Source: DASQPA01 sp963757335 (GTDB lineage: Bacteria; Acidobacteriota; Thermoanaerobaculia; Multivoradales; UBA5704). Taken from it: a stretch of DNA of 64,000 nt. The stretch is from NCBI GenBank assembly GCA_963757335.1, contig CAVWRJ010000021.1, positions 62,001-126,000 of the forward strand, read 5' to 3'. The notes beneath the pieces are model-generated. The model was not told the origin of the DNA, searched no databases, and was given only the letters and a program-made list of their open reading frames with translations. Shown one piece after another: positions 33,320 to 44,747 of the stretch (its first letter is position 1; every line of letters begins with the position of its first letter). Position numbers and translations under genes: made by a program.

Positions 33320-34903
33320 ATGACCACAGAACGCGTCGATGTCCCTGGAAGTGAACGCACCCCGGTTTCCGGGGCTCGCGCCGTCGGTCCGGTCTCGGCG
33401 GACGAGCGCCTGGAGGTGACCGTCCGGCTGCGGCCGAAGACCTCGCTCTCAAGCCTGGCGGCCAGCGGTGCCCTGGAGGACCGGCTGCCGAAGGAGCGCC
33501 AGTATCTGAGCCGGGAGGCCTATGCCGAGACCCACGGCGCCGCCCCGGAGGACCTCGCCAAGGTCGCCGCCTTCGCCAAGGCCCATGACCTCAAAGTCGT
33601 CGAGGAGAGCGCCGCCCGGCGCAGCATCGTCCTCTCGGGGACGGCGGCGGCCTTCAATGCGGCCTTCGGGGTCGCCCTGGAGCAGTTCGACCACGAGGGC
33701 GGCAGCTACCGCGGCCGGACGGGTTCGATCAGCGTACCCGCCGATCTGGCCGGAATCGTCTCAGGGGTCTTCGGGCTCGACAATCGGCCCCAGGCCAAAC
33801 CGCACTTCCAGCGTCACGGCTCGACCGGGGTGGCGGCTCCCCATGCCGTCTCGCAATCGTACACCCCCGGCCAGCTGGGCAGGCTCTACAACTTCCCGGC
33901 CGCTTTAGACGGCAAGGGGCAGTGCATCGCGCTCATCGAGCTCGGCGGCGGCTCCCGGCCGGGGGACATCAAGAAGTATTTCACCGAGCTCGGCCTGCCG
34001 GTGCCCAAGGTGACGACGGTGAGCGTCGACGGCGGCAAGAATCATCCCTCGACCCCCGACAGTGCGGATGCCGAGGTCATGCTCGACATCGAGGTCGCCG
34101 CCGCGATCGCGCCGAAAGCCAAGATCGTCGTCTACTTCGCGCCCAACACCAGCCAGGGGTTCCTGGACGCCGTCACCCACGCCCTCCACGACAACGTCCA
34201 CAAGCCTTCGGTGATCTCGATCAGCTGGGGCAGCTCGGAGTCGAATTGGACCGCGCAGGCGATGCAGCAGTTCGACCAGGCCTTTAAGGCCGCCGCGGCG
34301 CTCGGGGTGACGGTCTGCTGCGCCTCGGGCGACAACGGCTCGGGGGATGGCGAAACCGACGGCCGGGCCCACGTCGACTTTCCGTCGTCGAGCCCGTTCG
34401 CGCTCGCCTGCGGCGGCACCAAGCTGGTCGCGACGGGCACCACGATCACCTCCGAAGTGGTCTGGAACGAGGCGTCCGACAGCAGCGCCACCGGGGGCGG
34501 GGTAAGCAGCTTCTTCCCCCTGCCGTCCTACCAGAGCACCGCCAACGTCCCCGTCTCGGTCAACCCGGGCGGCGGTGCCGGGCGCGGGGTACCCGACGTG
34601 GCCGGGGATGCGGATCCGGTCACGGGATACCGGGTCCGCGTCGACGGCCAGGAGTTCGTCATCGGCGGGACGAGCGCGGTGGCGCCTCTCTGGGCCGGCC
34701 TGATCGCGCTGCTCAACCAGAAGCTCCAGCACCCGGTGGGGTTCCTCAACCCCCTGCTCTACGGCTCGGTCTCCGGGACCGGCGCGTTCCGCGACATCAC
34801 CGCGGGCAACAACGGCGCCTACTCGGCCCGCCAGGGTTGGGACGCCTGCACGGGGTGGGGGAGCCCGGACGGGGCCCAGCTGCTCCAGGCGCTCGGCGGC
34901 TGA
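33320..34903 (+). CDS. Sedolisin/kumamolisin-family (S53) serine-carboxyl peptidase
   Basis: This 527-residue zymogen has a propeptide (about 1-190) that includes the I9-like ERLEVTVRLRPKTSLSSL and AFAKAHDLKVVEESAARRSIVLSGTAAAFNAAFGVALEQF. The catalytic domain starts near SQSYTPGQLGRLYNFPAALDGKGQCIALIELGGG. The catalytic residues are Glu252 and Asp256 (ADAEVMLDIEVAAA), oxyanion Asp338 (CASGDNGSGDG) and Ser452 (GGTSAVAPLWAGL). A Ca2+ site is likely in DITAGNNGAYSARQGWDACTGWGSPDG near the C-terminus. No classical signal peptide is visible, as in kumamolisins, which are nevertheless extracellular acid proteases. GGGAGG lies eight bases before the ATG. Confidence 0.95.
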   Translation: MTTERVDVPGSERTPVSGARAVGPVSADERLEVTVRLRPKTSLSSLAASGALEDRLPKERQYLSREAYAETHGAAPEDLAKVAAFAKAHDLKVVEESAARRSIVLSGTAAAFNAAFGVALEQFDHEGGSYRGRTGSISVPADLAGIVSGVFGLDNRPQAKPHFQRHGSTGVAAPHAVSQSYTPGQLGRLYNFPAALDGKGQCIALIELGGGSRPGDIKKYFTELGLPVPKVTTVSVDGGKNHPSTPDSADAEVMLDIEVAAAIAPKAKIVVYFAPNTSQGFLDAVTHALHDNVHKPSVISISWGSSESNWTAQAMQQFDQAFKAAAALGVTVCCASGDNGSGDGETDGRAHVDFPSSSPFALACGGTKLVATGTTITSEVVWNEASDSSATGGGVSSFFPLPSYQSTANVPVSVNPGGGAGRGVPDVAGDADPVTGYRVRVDGQEFVIGGTSAVAPLWAGLIALLNQKLQHPVGFLNPLLYGSVSGTGAFRDITAGNNGAYSARQGWDACTGWGSPDGAQLLQALGG

Positions 34904-34924
34904 GCTCGGCAGTGGATGGCGGCG

Positions 34925-34951
34925 CGGGCAGGGAGGCTTGGCTTCCCTGCC
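34925..34951 (+). terminator. Strong hairpin after the S53 protease
   Basis: GGGCAGGGA (34925-34933) pairs with TCCCTGCCC (34943-34951), a 9-bp GC stem with a 9-nt loop, starting 22 bp after the protease stop. No T tract follows, so it may be Rho-independent only in a weak sense. Confidence 0.5.
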
Positions 34952-35050
34952 CGCCCCTGCCGCCCTGCCCGCTCAATGCCCAGCCGAACCCCGGCTTCGT
35001 GAAAAGATAGGGAGACATCACGGCCGGCCTCGCCCGGCAGGGGGTACGAC

Positions 35051-35848
35051 ATGTCTTCCGACAAAGTTATCGTCATCACCGGCGCGAGCGGCGGGATCGG
35101 CGCCGCCCTGGCACGGCAACTCGGCGCCCAGGGGCACCGGCTGGTGCTCGCGGCTCGCCGGGAGCCGGCGCTCGCGGCGGTCGCCGAGCAGTGCGGCGCG
35201 GGAACCCTCGCCGTCGTCACCGACGTCACCCGGCGCCAGGAGGTCGAGATCCTGCGGGACCGGGCGCTCGCCGCCTGCGGGCAGGTCGACGTCTGGATCA
35301 ACAACGCCGGGCGTGGCATCGGCAAAGCGACCCTGGAGCTCACCGACGACGATTTCGACCAGATCATGGCCGTCAACGTCAAGTCGGCGCTCTACGGGAT
35401 GCAGGCGATCGTCCCGCACTTCAAGGAGCGCGGCCGAGGGCACCTGATCAACATCTCGTCCTTTCTCGGCCGGGTGCCGCTCGCCAGCATCCGCTCGGTC
35501 TACAGCGCCGCCAAGGCGGCCTTGAACTCGTTGACCGCCAATCTGCGGATGGACCTCCGCCGGGAGTACCCCGGCATCCACGTCTCGCTCGTCATGCCGG
35601 GGCTGGTCGCGACCGAGTTCGCCCAGAACGCCTTGGGCGGCACCCCGCCCGGCCCGCCGCCCAGCGGCCCGATGCAGGCGCAGACGGCCGACGAGGTGGC
35701 GGCGGCCATCGCCAGCCTCATCGAGCACCCCGTGCCGGAGATCTACACCAATCCCGTCTCGGCGGAGATCGCCCGCCGGTACTACGCGGACGTCGGTGCC
35801 TTCGAGGCCAGCCAACCCGGGCAGGCCACGACTGGCAAGGGCGGGTAG
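35051..35848 (+). CDS. Short-chain dehydrogenase/reductase (DltE/YdfG-like)
   Basis: This 265-residue classical SDR has nucleotide motif TGASGGIG (residues 11-18), then VDVWINNAGRGIGKA (NNAG), catalytic Ser in NISSFLGRVPLASIRS, YxxxK in VYSAAKAALNSL, and PGLVATEF. The Ala-Ala-Arg-Arg after beta2 (VLAARREPAL) favours NADP(H). The C-terminus is an amphipathic helix plus a disordered GQATTGKGG tail. The substrate cannot be inferred. Its 3' 67 bp overlap, in antisense, the end of the small cysteine protein gene on the other strand. Confidence 0.92.
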   Translation: MSSDKVIVITGASGGIGAALARQLGAQGHRLVLAARREPALAAVAEQCGAGTLAVVTDVTRRQEVEILRDRALAACGQVDVWINNAGRGIGKATLELTDDDFDQIMAVNVKSALYGMQAIVPHFKERGRGHLINISSFLGRVPLASIRSVYSAAKAALNSLTANLRMDLRREYPGIHVSLVMPGLVATEFAQNALGGTPPGPPPSGPMQAQTADEVAAAIASLIEHPVPEIYTNPVSAEIARRYYADVGAFEASQPGQATTGKGG

Positions 35849-36000
35849 CGCGGGAACCGCGGATCGACGTCGGCCAGCGTGCAGCGCAGAAAGACGCTCC
35901 TGGCGGAAGCCTTGAGCTCGCGGTGGACGCAGGTGGCGCAGAGCCCGGCCGGGGGCCCCAGGCGGGCGAGGAGTGCGCGGTCGTCCGGGTCGCCGCTCAA
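35782..36000 (-). CDS. Small four-cysteine (zinc-ribbon-like) conserved protein
   Basis: This 72-residue protein starts at TTG 36000 behind GGAG with six-base spacing. It carries AGLCATCVHRELKASARSVFLRCTLADVDPRFPRYPPLPVVACPGW, a CxxC...C...C pattern with the conserved DPRFPxYPxLPVxxCPG ending that I recognise as a small uncharacterised family of probable zinc-binding proteins. The last 20 or so residues lie antisense to the end of the SDR gene. That family-specific ending falls inside the overlap, so the overlap appears real and not a mis-called stop. Confidence 0.65.
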   Translation of the reverse strand: MSGDPDDRALLARLGPPAGLCATCVHRELKASARSVFLRCTLADVDPRFPRYPPLPVVACPGWLASKAPTSA

Positions 36001-36322
36001 CGGCCGCTCCGCAGAGGATCGGCGGCCGGCTGCCTAAAGCGCCGCGGGAGACCTCCTACGCCCTCGACGTCCTCGACGCCCTCGACCATGGCGGCAAATC
36101 TATCAGCTCCCCGGGGGCCGCAGCGGGGAGGACGAAATCGCGCAAGTCCCCCCTTGCTTATCTTGCCAAATTGCGATAGATGTATTCCCGCAAGCTCCCT
36201 TCCGGGAATCTGTCCGACGAGCGTCCGCCGCCGTACGGAGACCCAACATGGCGGATCTTCCGCCCCGCGGTACCACCCTCCTGATACCGTGGCTTGCTGT
36301 CTAGGCCGCGCGCCAGACCCGA
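36001..36322. other. Intergenic region with possible small transcript
   Basis: No recognised gene is present. The stretch contains a short CTCGACG(T/C)C repeat near 36060-36090. It also has a weak TTGCTT-17-TAGATG promoter-like pair (36154-36182, plus strand) and an 18-codon reading frame (36248-36304) with GGAG upstream, directly ahead of a strong intrinsic terminator (36323-36356). Confidence 0.35.
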
Positions 36323-36356
36323 GGGGGACCGGATAGCCGGTTCCCCTTTCCTTTTT
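36323..36356 (+). terminator. Strong intrinsic terminator without an obvious gene
   Basis: GGGGGACCGG (36323-36332) pairs with CCGGTTCCCC (36337-36346) around ATAG, with one G-U pair, followed by TTTCCTTTTT (36347-36356). This is a textbook rho-independent terminator on the plus strand. The nearest plus-strand protein gene ends almost 500 bp upstream, which suggests an unannotated transcript. Confidence 0.8.
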
Positions 36357-36364
36357 CTGGCCGC

Positions 36365-36825
36365 CGCCCAACTCCCGCCAAAGTCGCGCCAAAGTCGCTT
36401 CGGGAGTCTCCAAAGTCGTTTCGGGGGTCTCTAAAGGCGCTCGGGGGCGCAGATTGACTCAACGGAGGTCCCTGAGCGAGTTTCGGACCTCGTAAAACCC
36501 GGCGCGGAGGTCTCCAAAGCGCCGCGAAACGTCTCCAACCCTCGACGGAACGCCCCTAAAGCTCCACGGAACGTCCCTAAAGTAGTTTCGCGGCCGGCAA
36601 AAGTAGTTTAGGGGGGTTCGTATTCCAGTTTAGCCAGGGGCATGGAGAGTTTAGAGGCCGCATATTTCACTTTATCCAGGGACAAAACGAGTTTCGAGAC
36701 CGTTCTTTGTAGTTTATCGAGAGTCCGAACGAGTTTAGGGGCCGCGCAATTGAGTTTATCGAGGTGCAATCAGAGTTTAGGGAGACTTTTTTGGAGTTTG
36801 GAGAGGTTTTGGCCGGCTTTTAAGT
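36365..36825. repeat. Field of degenerate 21-bp repeats in two orientations
   Basis: From about 36365 to 36600 the unit is GTCYCYAAAG-N4-CGRAAC-like with 21-bp spacing (for example CCAAAGTCGCTTCGGGAGTC then CCAAAGTCGTTTCGGGGGTC). From about 36600 to 36825 it is the reverse-complement type, GAGTTTAGGG(A/G)CC, again in 21- or 42-bp steps. The plus-strand frame 36642-36902 reads as heptads of the style LSRxxTS LxxxxxS, but no ribosome site or conserved domain supports a gene. GC content drops in the second half. Confidence 0.7.
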
Positions 36826-36989
36826 TTCCGCTCCTCGATGTTGCCGCTCGACTCCCGCCGCCGAGCGCCTCAGCAGGGAACCTCTGCTATCCTGCTCCGT
36901 AGAGCGGGAGATTGAGATGCCCAGAAGCACCTTTACCTTCGTCCGTTTCGAAGCCGTGGATGGGTAGACCCTTTGAAGGCCAGCCGTCC

Positions 36990-37736
36990 ATGCCTGAAGA
37001 CTTTACCCACCGCGTAGCCTTAGTCACCGGAGCCTTCCGCGGCTTCGGCCGCGCCATCTCCGAACGCCTCGCCGCCCGCGGCGCCGCGGTTGCCGTCAAC
37101 GTCCGCGACCCCGAGCGCGCCGAGGCCACCGCGCGCCTCCTGGGCGACCGCGGCTTCGCCGTCCCCGGCGATCTCGCGAAGCCCGCGGACCTCGAAGCCA
37201 TCGTCGCCCGCACCTTGGACCGTTTCGGACGGATCGACATCCTGGTCAACAACGCGGCCGTGGCGCTCTCGACCCGGTTCGAGAAGATCGCAGAGGAGGA
37301 GTGGCGGCGGACGTTCGACGTCAACGTCACGGCGGTCTTCCTCCTCACCCGCGCCGTGCTGCCGGCCATGAAGGAGCAGGGGTACGGCCGGATCGTCAAT
37401 CTCTCCTCGACCGCCGGGAAGACGGTGAGCACCCTGGGCGGCGCCCACTACACGGCCTCGAAGGCCGCCCTTCTCGGGCTGACTCGCGCCTCGGCCAAGG
37501 AGCTGGGGCCGTACGGCATTACCGTCAACGCCGTCTGCCCCGGGCTCTTCGACACCGAGCTGACGCGCGAGAACGCCACCCCCGAGCAGCTCGCGGCCGC
37601 CGCCCAGAGCTTCCCCATCCGCCGCCTGGGCGAGCCGGTCGAGGTGGCGGACCTCGTCTGCTTCCTCGCCTCCGAGGCAGCGGGGTACATCACCGGGGCC
37701 GCGCTCGACATCAACGGTGGGGATCTGATGGTGTAG
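36990..37736 (+). CDS. FabG-like SDR oxidoreductase
   Basis: This 248-residue classical SDR starts MPEDFTHRVALVTGAFRGFGRAISERLAARGAAVAVNVRD. The glycine motif reads TGAFRGFG instead of TGxxxGIG. It has VNNAAVAL (NNA), catalytic Ser in NLSSTAGKTVSTLGGAHY, YTASKAALLGLTRASAKEL (YxxxK), NAVCPGLFDTELT and the C-terminal FLASEAAGYITGAALDINGGDLMV typical of 3-oxoacyl-ACP reductase-like enzymes. The NVRD after beta2 suggests NADP or NAD without a strong preference. The true substrate is unknown. In-frame ATGs at 36912 and 36960 would add non-family residues, so 36990 is preferred. Confidence 0.92.
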   Translation: MPEDFTHRVALVTGAFRGFGRAISERLAARGAAVAVNVRDPERAEATARLLGDRGFAVPGDLAKPADLEAIVARTLDRFGRIDILVNNAAVALSTRFEKIAEEEWRRTFDVNVTAVFLLTRAVLPAMKEQGYGRIVNLSSTAGKTVSTLGGAHYTASKAALLGLTRASAKELGPYGITVNAVCPGLFDTELTRENATPEQLAAAAQSFPIRRLGEPVEVADLVCFLASEAAGYITGAALDINGGDLMV

Positions 37737-37860
37737 GGGCGGCCGATCCCCGGCGGCGAGCAGCGCGCTCCCCAGCCACCCTCCCCAGATCGCCCCCATC
37801 CGCGACTTTGTTCCCGGGGGGAATGCTCCGCCATTCCGGTCTGTTAGGATGTCCGGTCCT

Positions 37861-40716
<2,856 letters not shown>

Positions 40717-40724
40717 AGGCCAAT

Positions 40725-40898
40725 ATGATCGAGATCGCGGAGTACTTGCGGGAGTTCCTCGCAGATCTCAGGGACAACCTCCAGTGGGAGCGGTCGTTCG
40801 CGAAAACTCAAGCACAGCTCGCGGCAGCTGCGCGCCGTGCCCGGCAGGAGATAGCTGCTGGAACAGCGAAGCCTCTGCATCCCGAGGGGCAGCGATAA
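40725..40898 (+). CDS. 57-residue helical protein, antitoxin-like
   Basis: This short gene lies eight bases after the uvrA stop. Its product begins MIEIAEYLREFLADLRDN and continues LQWERSFAKTQAQLAAAARRARQEIAAG, ending in AKPLHPEGQR. Proteins of this shape, with a helix carrying WExxFAxTQxxLxxxARxxxxEIxxG and a polar tail, are frequent as small stand-alone genes next to toxin or plasmid genes and resemble type II antitoxins without a DNA-binding arm. No toxin follows here. The function is inferred weakly from pattern. It could be translated by coupling with uvrA. Confidence 0.55.
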   Translation: MIEIAEYLREFLADLRDNLQWERSFAKTQAQLAAAARRARQEIAAGTAKPLHPEGQR

Positions 40899-40919
40899 AG
40901 ACGGCGGTACACTAGGCCC

Positions 40920-42396
<1,477 letters not shown>

Positions 42397-42503
42397 GCAG
42401 GACTGTAATCACAGTCGGCAAAAAGCTGCGGTTAGGTTCCCTCAACTCTGCTCTCCTGATATCTGAAGTGAGCACGGTGGATTAAAAGTAACGCCTTATC
42501 GTA

Positions 42504-42520
42504 ACCTCCCTTTCGGAGGT
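42504..42520 (+). promoter_or_regulatory. Hairpin sequestering the KTSC gene's ribosome site
   Basis: ACCTCC (42504-42509) pairs perfectly with GGAGGT (42515-42520) around CTTTC. GGAGGT is the Shine-Dalgarno of the gene starting at 42527, so the hairpin would hide it in the mRNA. Confidence 0.6.
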
Positions 42521-42526
42521 GCCGCG

Positions 42527-42742
42527 ATGAGGCGCACGCCCCTCGATTCAACGAGCTTGAAGAGCGTCGGCTACGAACCTTCCAGCCACACCCTGGAGGT
42601 CGAGTTCCAGGGCGGCCGGGTCTACCGCTACTTCGACGTCCCTCCCCGCCGCTACCGGGCCCTCCTGGACGCGGAGTCGGCGGGGAGGTTCCTGAACACC
42701 GAGATCAAGGGCGTCTACCCCTACGCCCAGGTGAAGCGCTAA
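42527..42742 (+). CDS. KTSC-domain protein
   Basis: This 71-residue protein consists of a single KTSC domain: LDSTSLKSVGYEPSSHTLEVEFQGGRVYRYFDVPPRRYRALLDAESAGRFLNTEIKGVYPYAQVKR. The variable S-x-x-L-x-x-VGY start, the YxYF/Y strand and the GxFLNxxIKGxYPY ending are the family signature. KTSC domains occur alone or fused to lysyl-tRNA synthetase or nucleic-acid-binding partners, and their biochemical role is unclear. The ATG is six bases after GGAGGT, which lies in a stable hairpin. It is otherwise isolated between the activator gene and a convergent DUF2071 gene. Confidence 0.9.
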   Translation: MRRTPLDSTSLKSVGYEPSSHTLEVEFQGGRVYRYFDVPPRRYRALLDAESAGRFLNTEIKGVYPYAQVKR

Positions 42743-42804
42743 AAGACGTACGGTACGACGACGAACGGGTAGCGGTCGGTTTCGAGAGCGGGGGTGGGGA
42801 GGGC

Positions 42805-43506
42805 TCAAGCGATTCGCACCGGTGCCAGCCACTGGCAGGGGAGGTCGCTCGCGACCCGGAAGGCGCATTCGAGACGGGCGGACTCGAAGAAGTCGGTCGC
42901 GAAGCCGGCGAGCGGCAGGGGCTCGAGCGACCAGTCCGGGCGCAGGGTGCGGGTCTGCCAGACCCCGCCCTCCCGGTCGACCGCATAGGCCCGGTCGATG
43001 GCGCCGACGGTGGCGCGCGCCTCGGCCCAGCCGCCGAAGAGGCCCGGCGAGAGGGCCTCCGCCCCGAGGACGGCCTTCCGGTAGGAGAGGCGGCGACCCC
43101 CCTCCCGGATCGCGAGGCCGCGGGGATCGACCTCCAACTCGGCCGGGGTCAAACGATAGGGGGTGAGAAGATTCCCTGCATGGGCGAGGAGGGGACGGTC
43201 GGTAAAGGAGCGGACGAAGAAGATCCCGCGCCCTGACCCCTCGGGATCGAGCCCGCCGTCGTCCACCAGCAGCCGGAAGGCGACATGCCGGTAGGAGAGG
43301 GAGACGAGCCCGGGGAGGAAGGCCGGGCGCATCCGGCGGAGCTCCACGTGGACGAGCGAGACCAGGGCCCGCCCGGCGATCCGGCGCGGCGTGAGCGGGG
43401 CCGGCAGGGAGCGCGCCGCCTCCTCGGGGTCGAGGCTGAACTGCACGAGCTCGACGTCGTGGAGCTCGCCGCGATAGCCGACAGGGAGGGTCTTTAAGAA
43501 GCTCAT
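42805..43506 (-). CDS. DUF2071 (YqjF-like) acetoacetate-decarboxylase-fold protein
   Basis: This protein of about 233 residues starts MSFLKTLPVGYRGELHDVELVQFSLDPEEAARSLPAPL. The pattern RALVSLVHVELRRMRPAFLPGLVSLSYRHVAFRLLVDD and RGIFFVRSFTDRPLLAHAGNLLTPYRLTPAELEVD matches the DUF2071/YqjF family, which has the acetoacetate decarboxylase fold. The catalytic Lys of true decarboxylases is not obvious here. The role is unknown and the protein is cytoplasmic. ATG 43506 is chosen because the family starts there and the upstream sequence is out of character. Confidence 0.8.
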   Translation of the reverse strand: MSFLKTLPVGYRGELHDVELVQFSLDPEEAARSLPAPLTPRRIAGRALVSLVHVELRRMRPAFLPGLVSLSYRHVAFRLLVDDGGLDPEGSGRGIFFVRSFTDRPLLAHAGNLLTPYRLTPAELEVDPRGLAIREGGRRLSYRKAVLGAEALSPGLFGGWAEARATVGAIDRAYAVDREGGVWQTRTLRPDWSLEPLPLAGFATDFFESARLECAFRVASDLPCQWLAPVRIA

Positions 43507-43637
43507 GGCCCGTGGATTTCCGCGGCGGTCTCCCTCTGGGTCGCTCTCTGCACCTTCATCAGGGTAGGGTATGCCAAGTGCGCTATCTTTTCTTTTTCGG
43601 CGTCTCCATGGCGCCGTCGTCACCCCGGAGGTCTCCT

Positions 43638-44612
43638 ATGAGGCATGGTCGTACTGCCACATCCCGTCTTGCTCCCGTCCTGCTAGCGGCCGCCGCGCTT
43701 CTGGGCGCCGTCCAGGCCGGAGCCGCGGAGCCGCCGAAGGCGCCGGCCGCCGTTCCCGCCGCCACCCCTGAAGCCGCTGCCGCCACCTATGAGCAGGAGA
43801 TCGCGGCCTGGCACCGCGAGCGGATCGCGGGCCTGAAACGTGAGGACGGCTGGCTGACTCTGGTGGGGCTCTTCTGGCTGGACGAGGGGGAGAACCGCTT
43901 CGGGAGCGGCGCCGGCAACAAGGTGATCTTCCCCGAGGGGAGCGCCCCGGTCCTGGCCGGCACCTTCGAGCGGCACGGCAGAGAGGTGAAGGTCCACGCC
44001 GCTCCCGGCGTCGCCCTCACCCACGACGGCCAGCCGGTCGCCGACCTCGCTCTCGCGGGTGAAAACAATCCCGGGGGCCCCACCCAGCTCGCCCTCGGGT
44101 CGCTGCGCTTCTTCGTCATCTACCGCGGCGATCGGGTCGGGGTACGGGTGAAGGACACCAAGAGCCCGGCCCGCGCCGCCTTCCAGGATATCGACACCTA
44201 CCCGGTCCGGCCGGCCTGGCGGGTCACCGCCCGTTTCGAGCCCTACGCTCCGCCCAAGCCGATCGCCATCCCCAACATCCTCGGTCAGGTCGAAAACTCA
44301 CCCTCCCCGGGGGCGGTGGTCTTCGAGCGGGACGGCCGGACCTACCGGCTGGACGCGCTCCCCGGCGGGGAGGACGGCTCGCTCTTCCTCATCTTCGGCG
44401 ACGCGACCAACTCGAAGGACACCTATGGCGGCGGGCGCTTCCTCGATACCGTGGCGCCCAAGGACGGCAAGGTGGTGGTCGACTTCAATCAGGCCTACAA
44501 CCCGCCCTGCGCCTTCACCGCCTTCGCCACCTGCCCCCTGCCGCCGAAGCAGAACAAGCTCGCCCTGCGGGTCGAGGCGGGAGAGAAGAAGTACGGCGCG
44601 GGGCACCACTAG
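43638..44612 (+). CDS. Exported DUF1684 protein
   Basis: This protein of about 324 residues is read from ATG 43638, seven bases after GGAGG. A signal peptide (SRLAPVLLAAAALLGAVQAGAAEPP) is followed by an Ala/Pro linker and the DUF1684 domain: EIAAWHRERIAGLKREDGWLTLVGLFWLDEGENRFGSGAGNKVIFPEG, GSLRFFVIYRGDRVGVRVKDTKSPARAAFQDIDTYPVRPAWRVTARFEPY, and the characteristic ending KDTYGGGRFLDTVAPKDGKVVVDFNQAYNPPCAFTAFATCPLPPKQNKLALRVEAGEKKY. The family is secreted and of unknown enzymatic function. The conserved F-Y-D-Y-PY-CA...CPLPPxxN box suggests ligand binding. It is followed by the dispersed repeat copy E. Confidence 0.9.
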   Translation: MRHGRTATSRLAPVLLAAAALLGAVQAGAAEPPKAPAAVPAATPEAAAATYEQEIAAWHRERIAGLKREDGWLTLVGLFWLDEGENRFGSGAGNKVIFPEGSAPVLAGTFERHGREVKVHAAPGVALTHDGQPVADLALAGENNPGGPTQLALGSLRFFVIYRGDRVGVRVKDTKSPARAAFQDIDTYPVRPAWRVTARFEPYAPPKPIAIPNILGQVENSPSPGAVVFERDGRTYRLDALPGGEDGSLFLIFGDATNSKDTYGGGRFLDTVAPKDGKVVVDFNQAYNPPCAFTAFATCPLPPKQNKLALRVEAGEKKYGAGHH

Positions 44613-44636
44613 GCAGAAGAGGGTCCTGGTTCGGCT

Positions 44637-44735
44637 GGCTCGGTTGGATTCCGAGGACGGGCGATACCCATTCTGGGCACAGGCTGGCTGCGCGAAGCGC
44701 CCGAAGGAGCCCGCCCGCAGGATCCCAACCGAGCC
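44637..44735 (-). repeat. Dispersed hairpin element, copy E (with internal insertion)
   Basis: On the minus strand the left arm GGCTCGGTTGGGATCC (44735-44720) pairs with the right arm ending at 44637 (complement of GGCTCGGTTGGATTCC). The core (CTGCGGGCGGGCTCCTTCGG, GCGCTTCGCGCAGCCAG) is intact but interrupted after CAGCCAG by about 19 bp before TCGCCCGTCCTCGGA resumes. It sits in the convergent gap between the DUF1684 and M23 genes. Confidence 0.8.
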
Positions 44736-44747
44736 GGGCCAGCATCC

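Noticed and set aside
36642..36902. An 86-residue heptad protein gene
   Set aside because: The periodicity is real, but there is no Shine-Dalgarno, the repeats continue upstream outside the frame and in reverse orientation, and no homologue is recognised. It is kept as a repeat finding.
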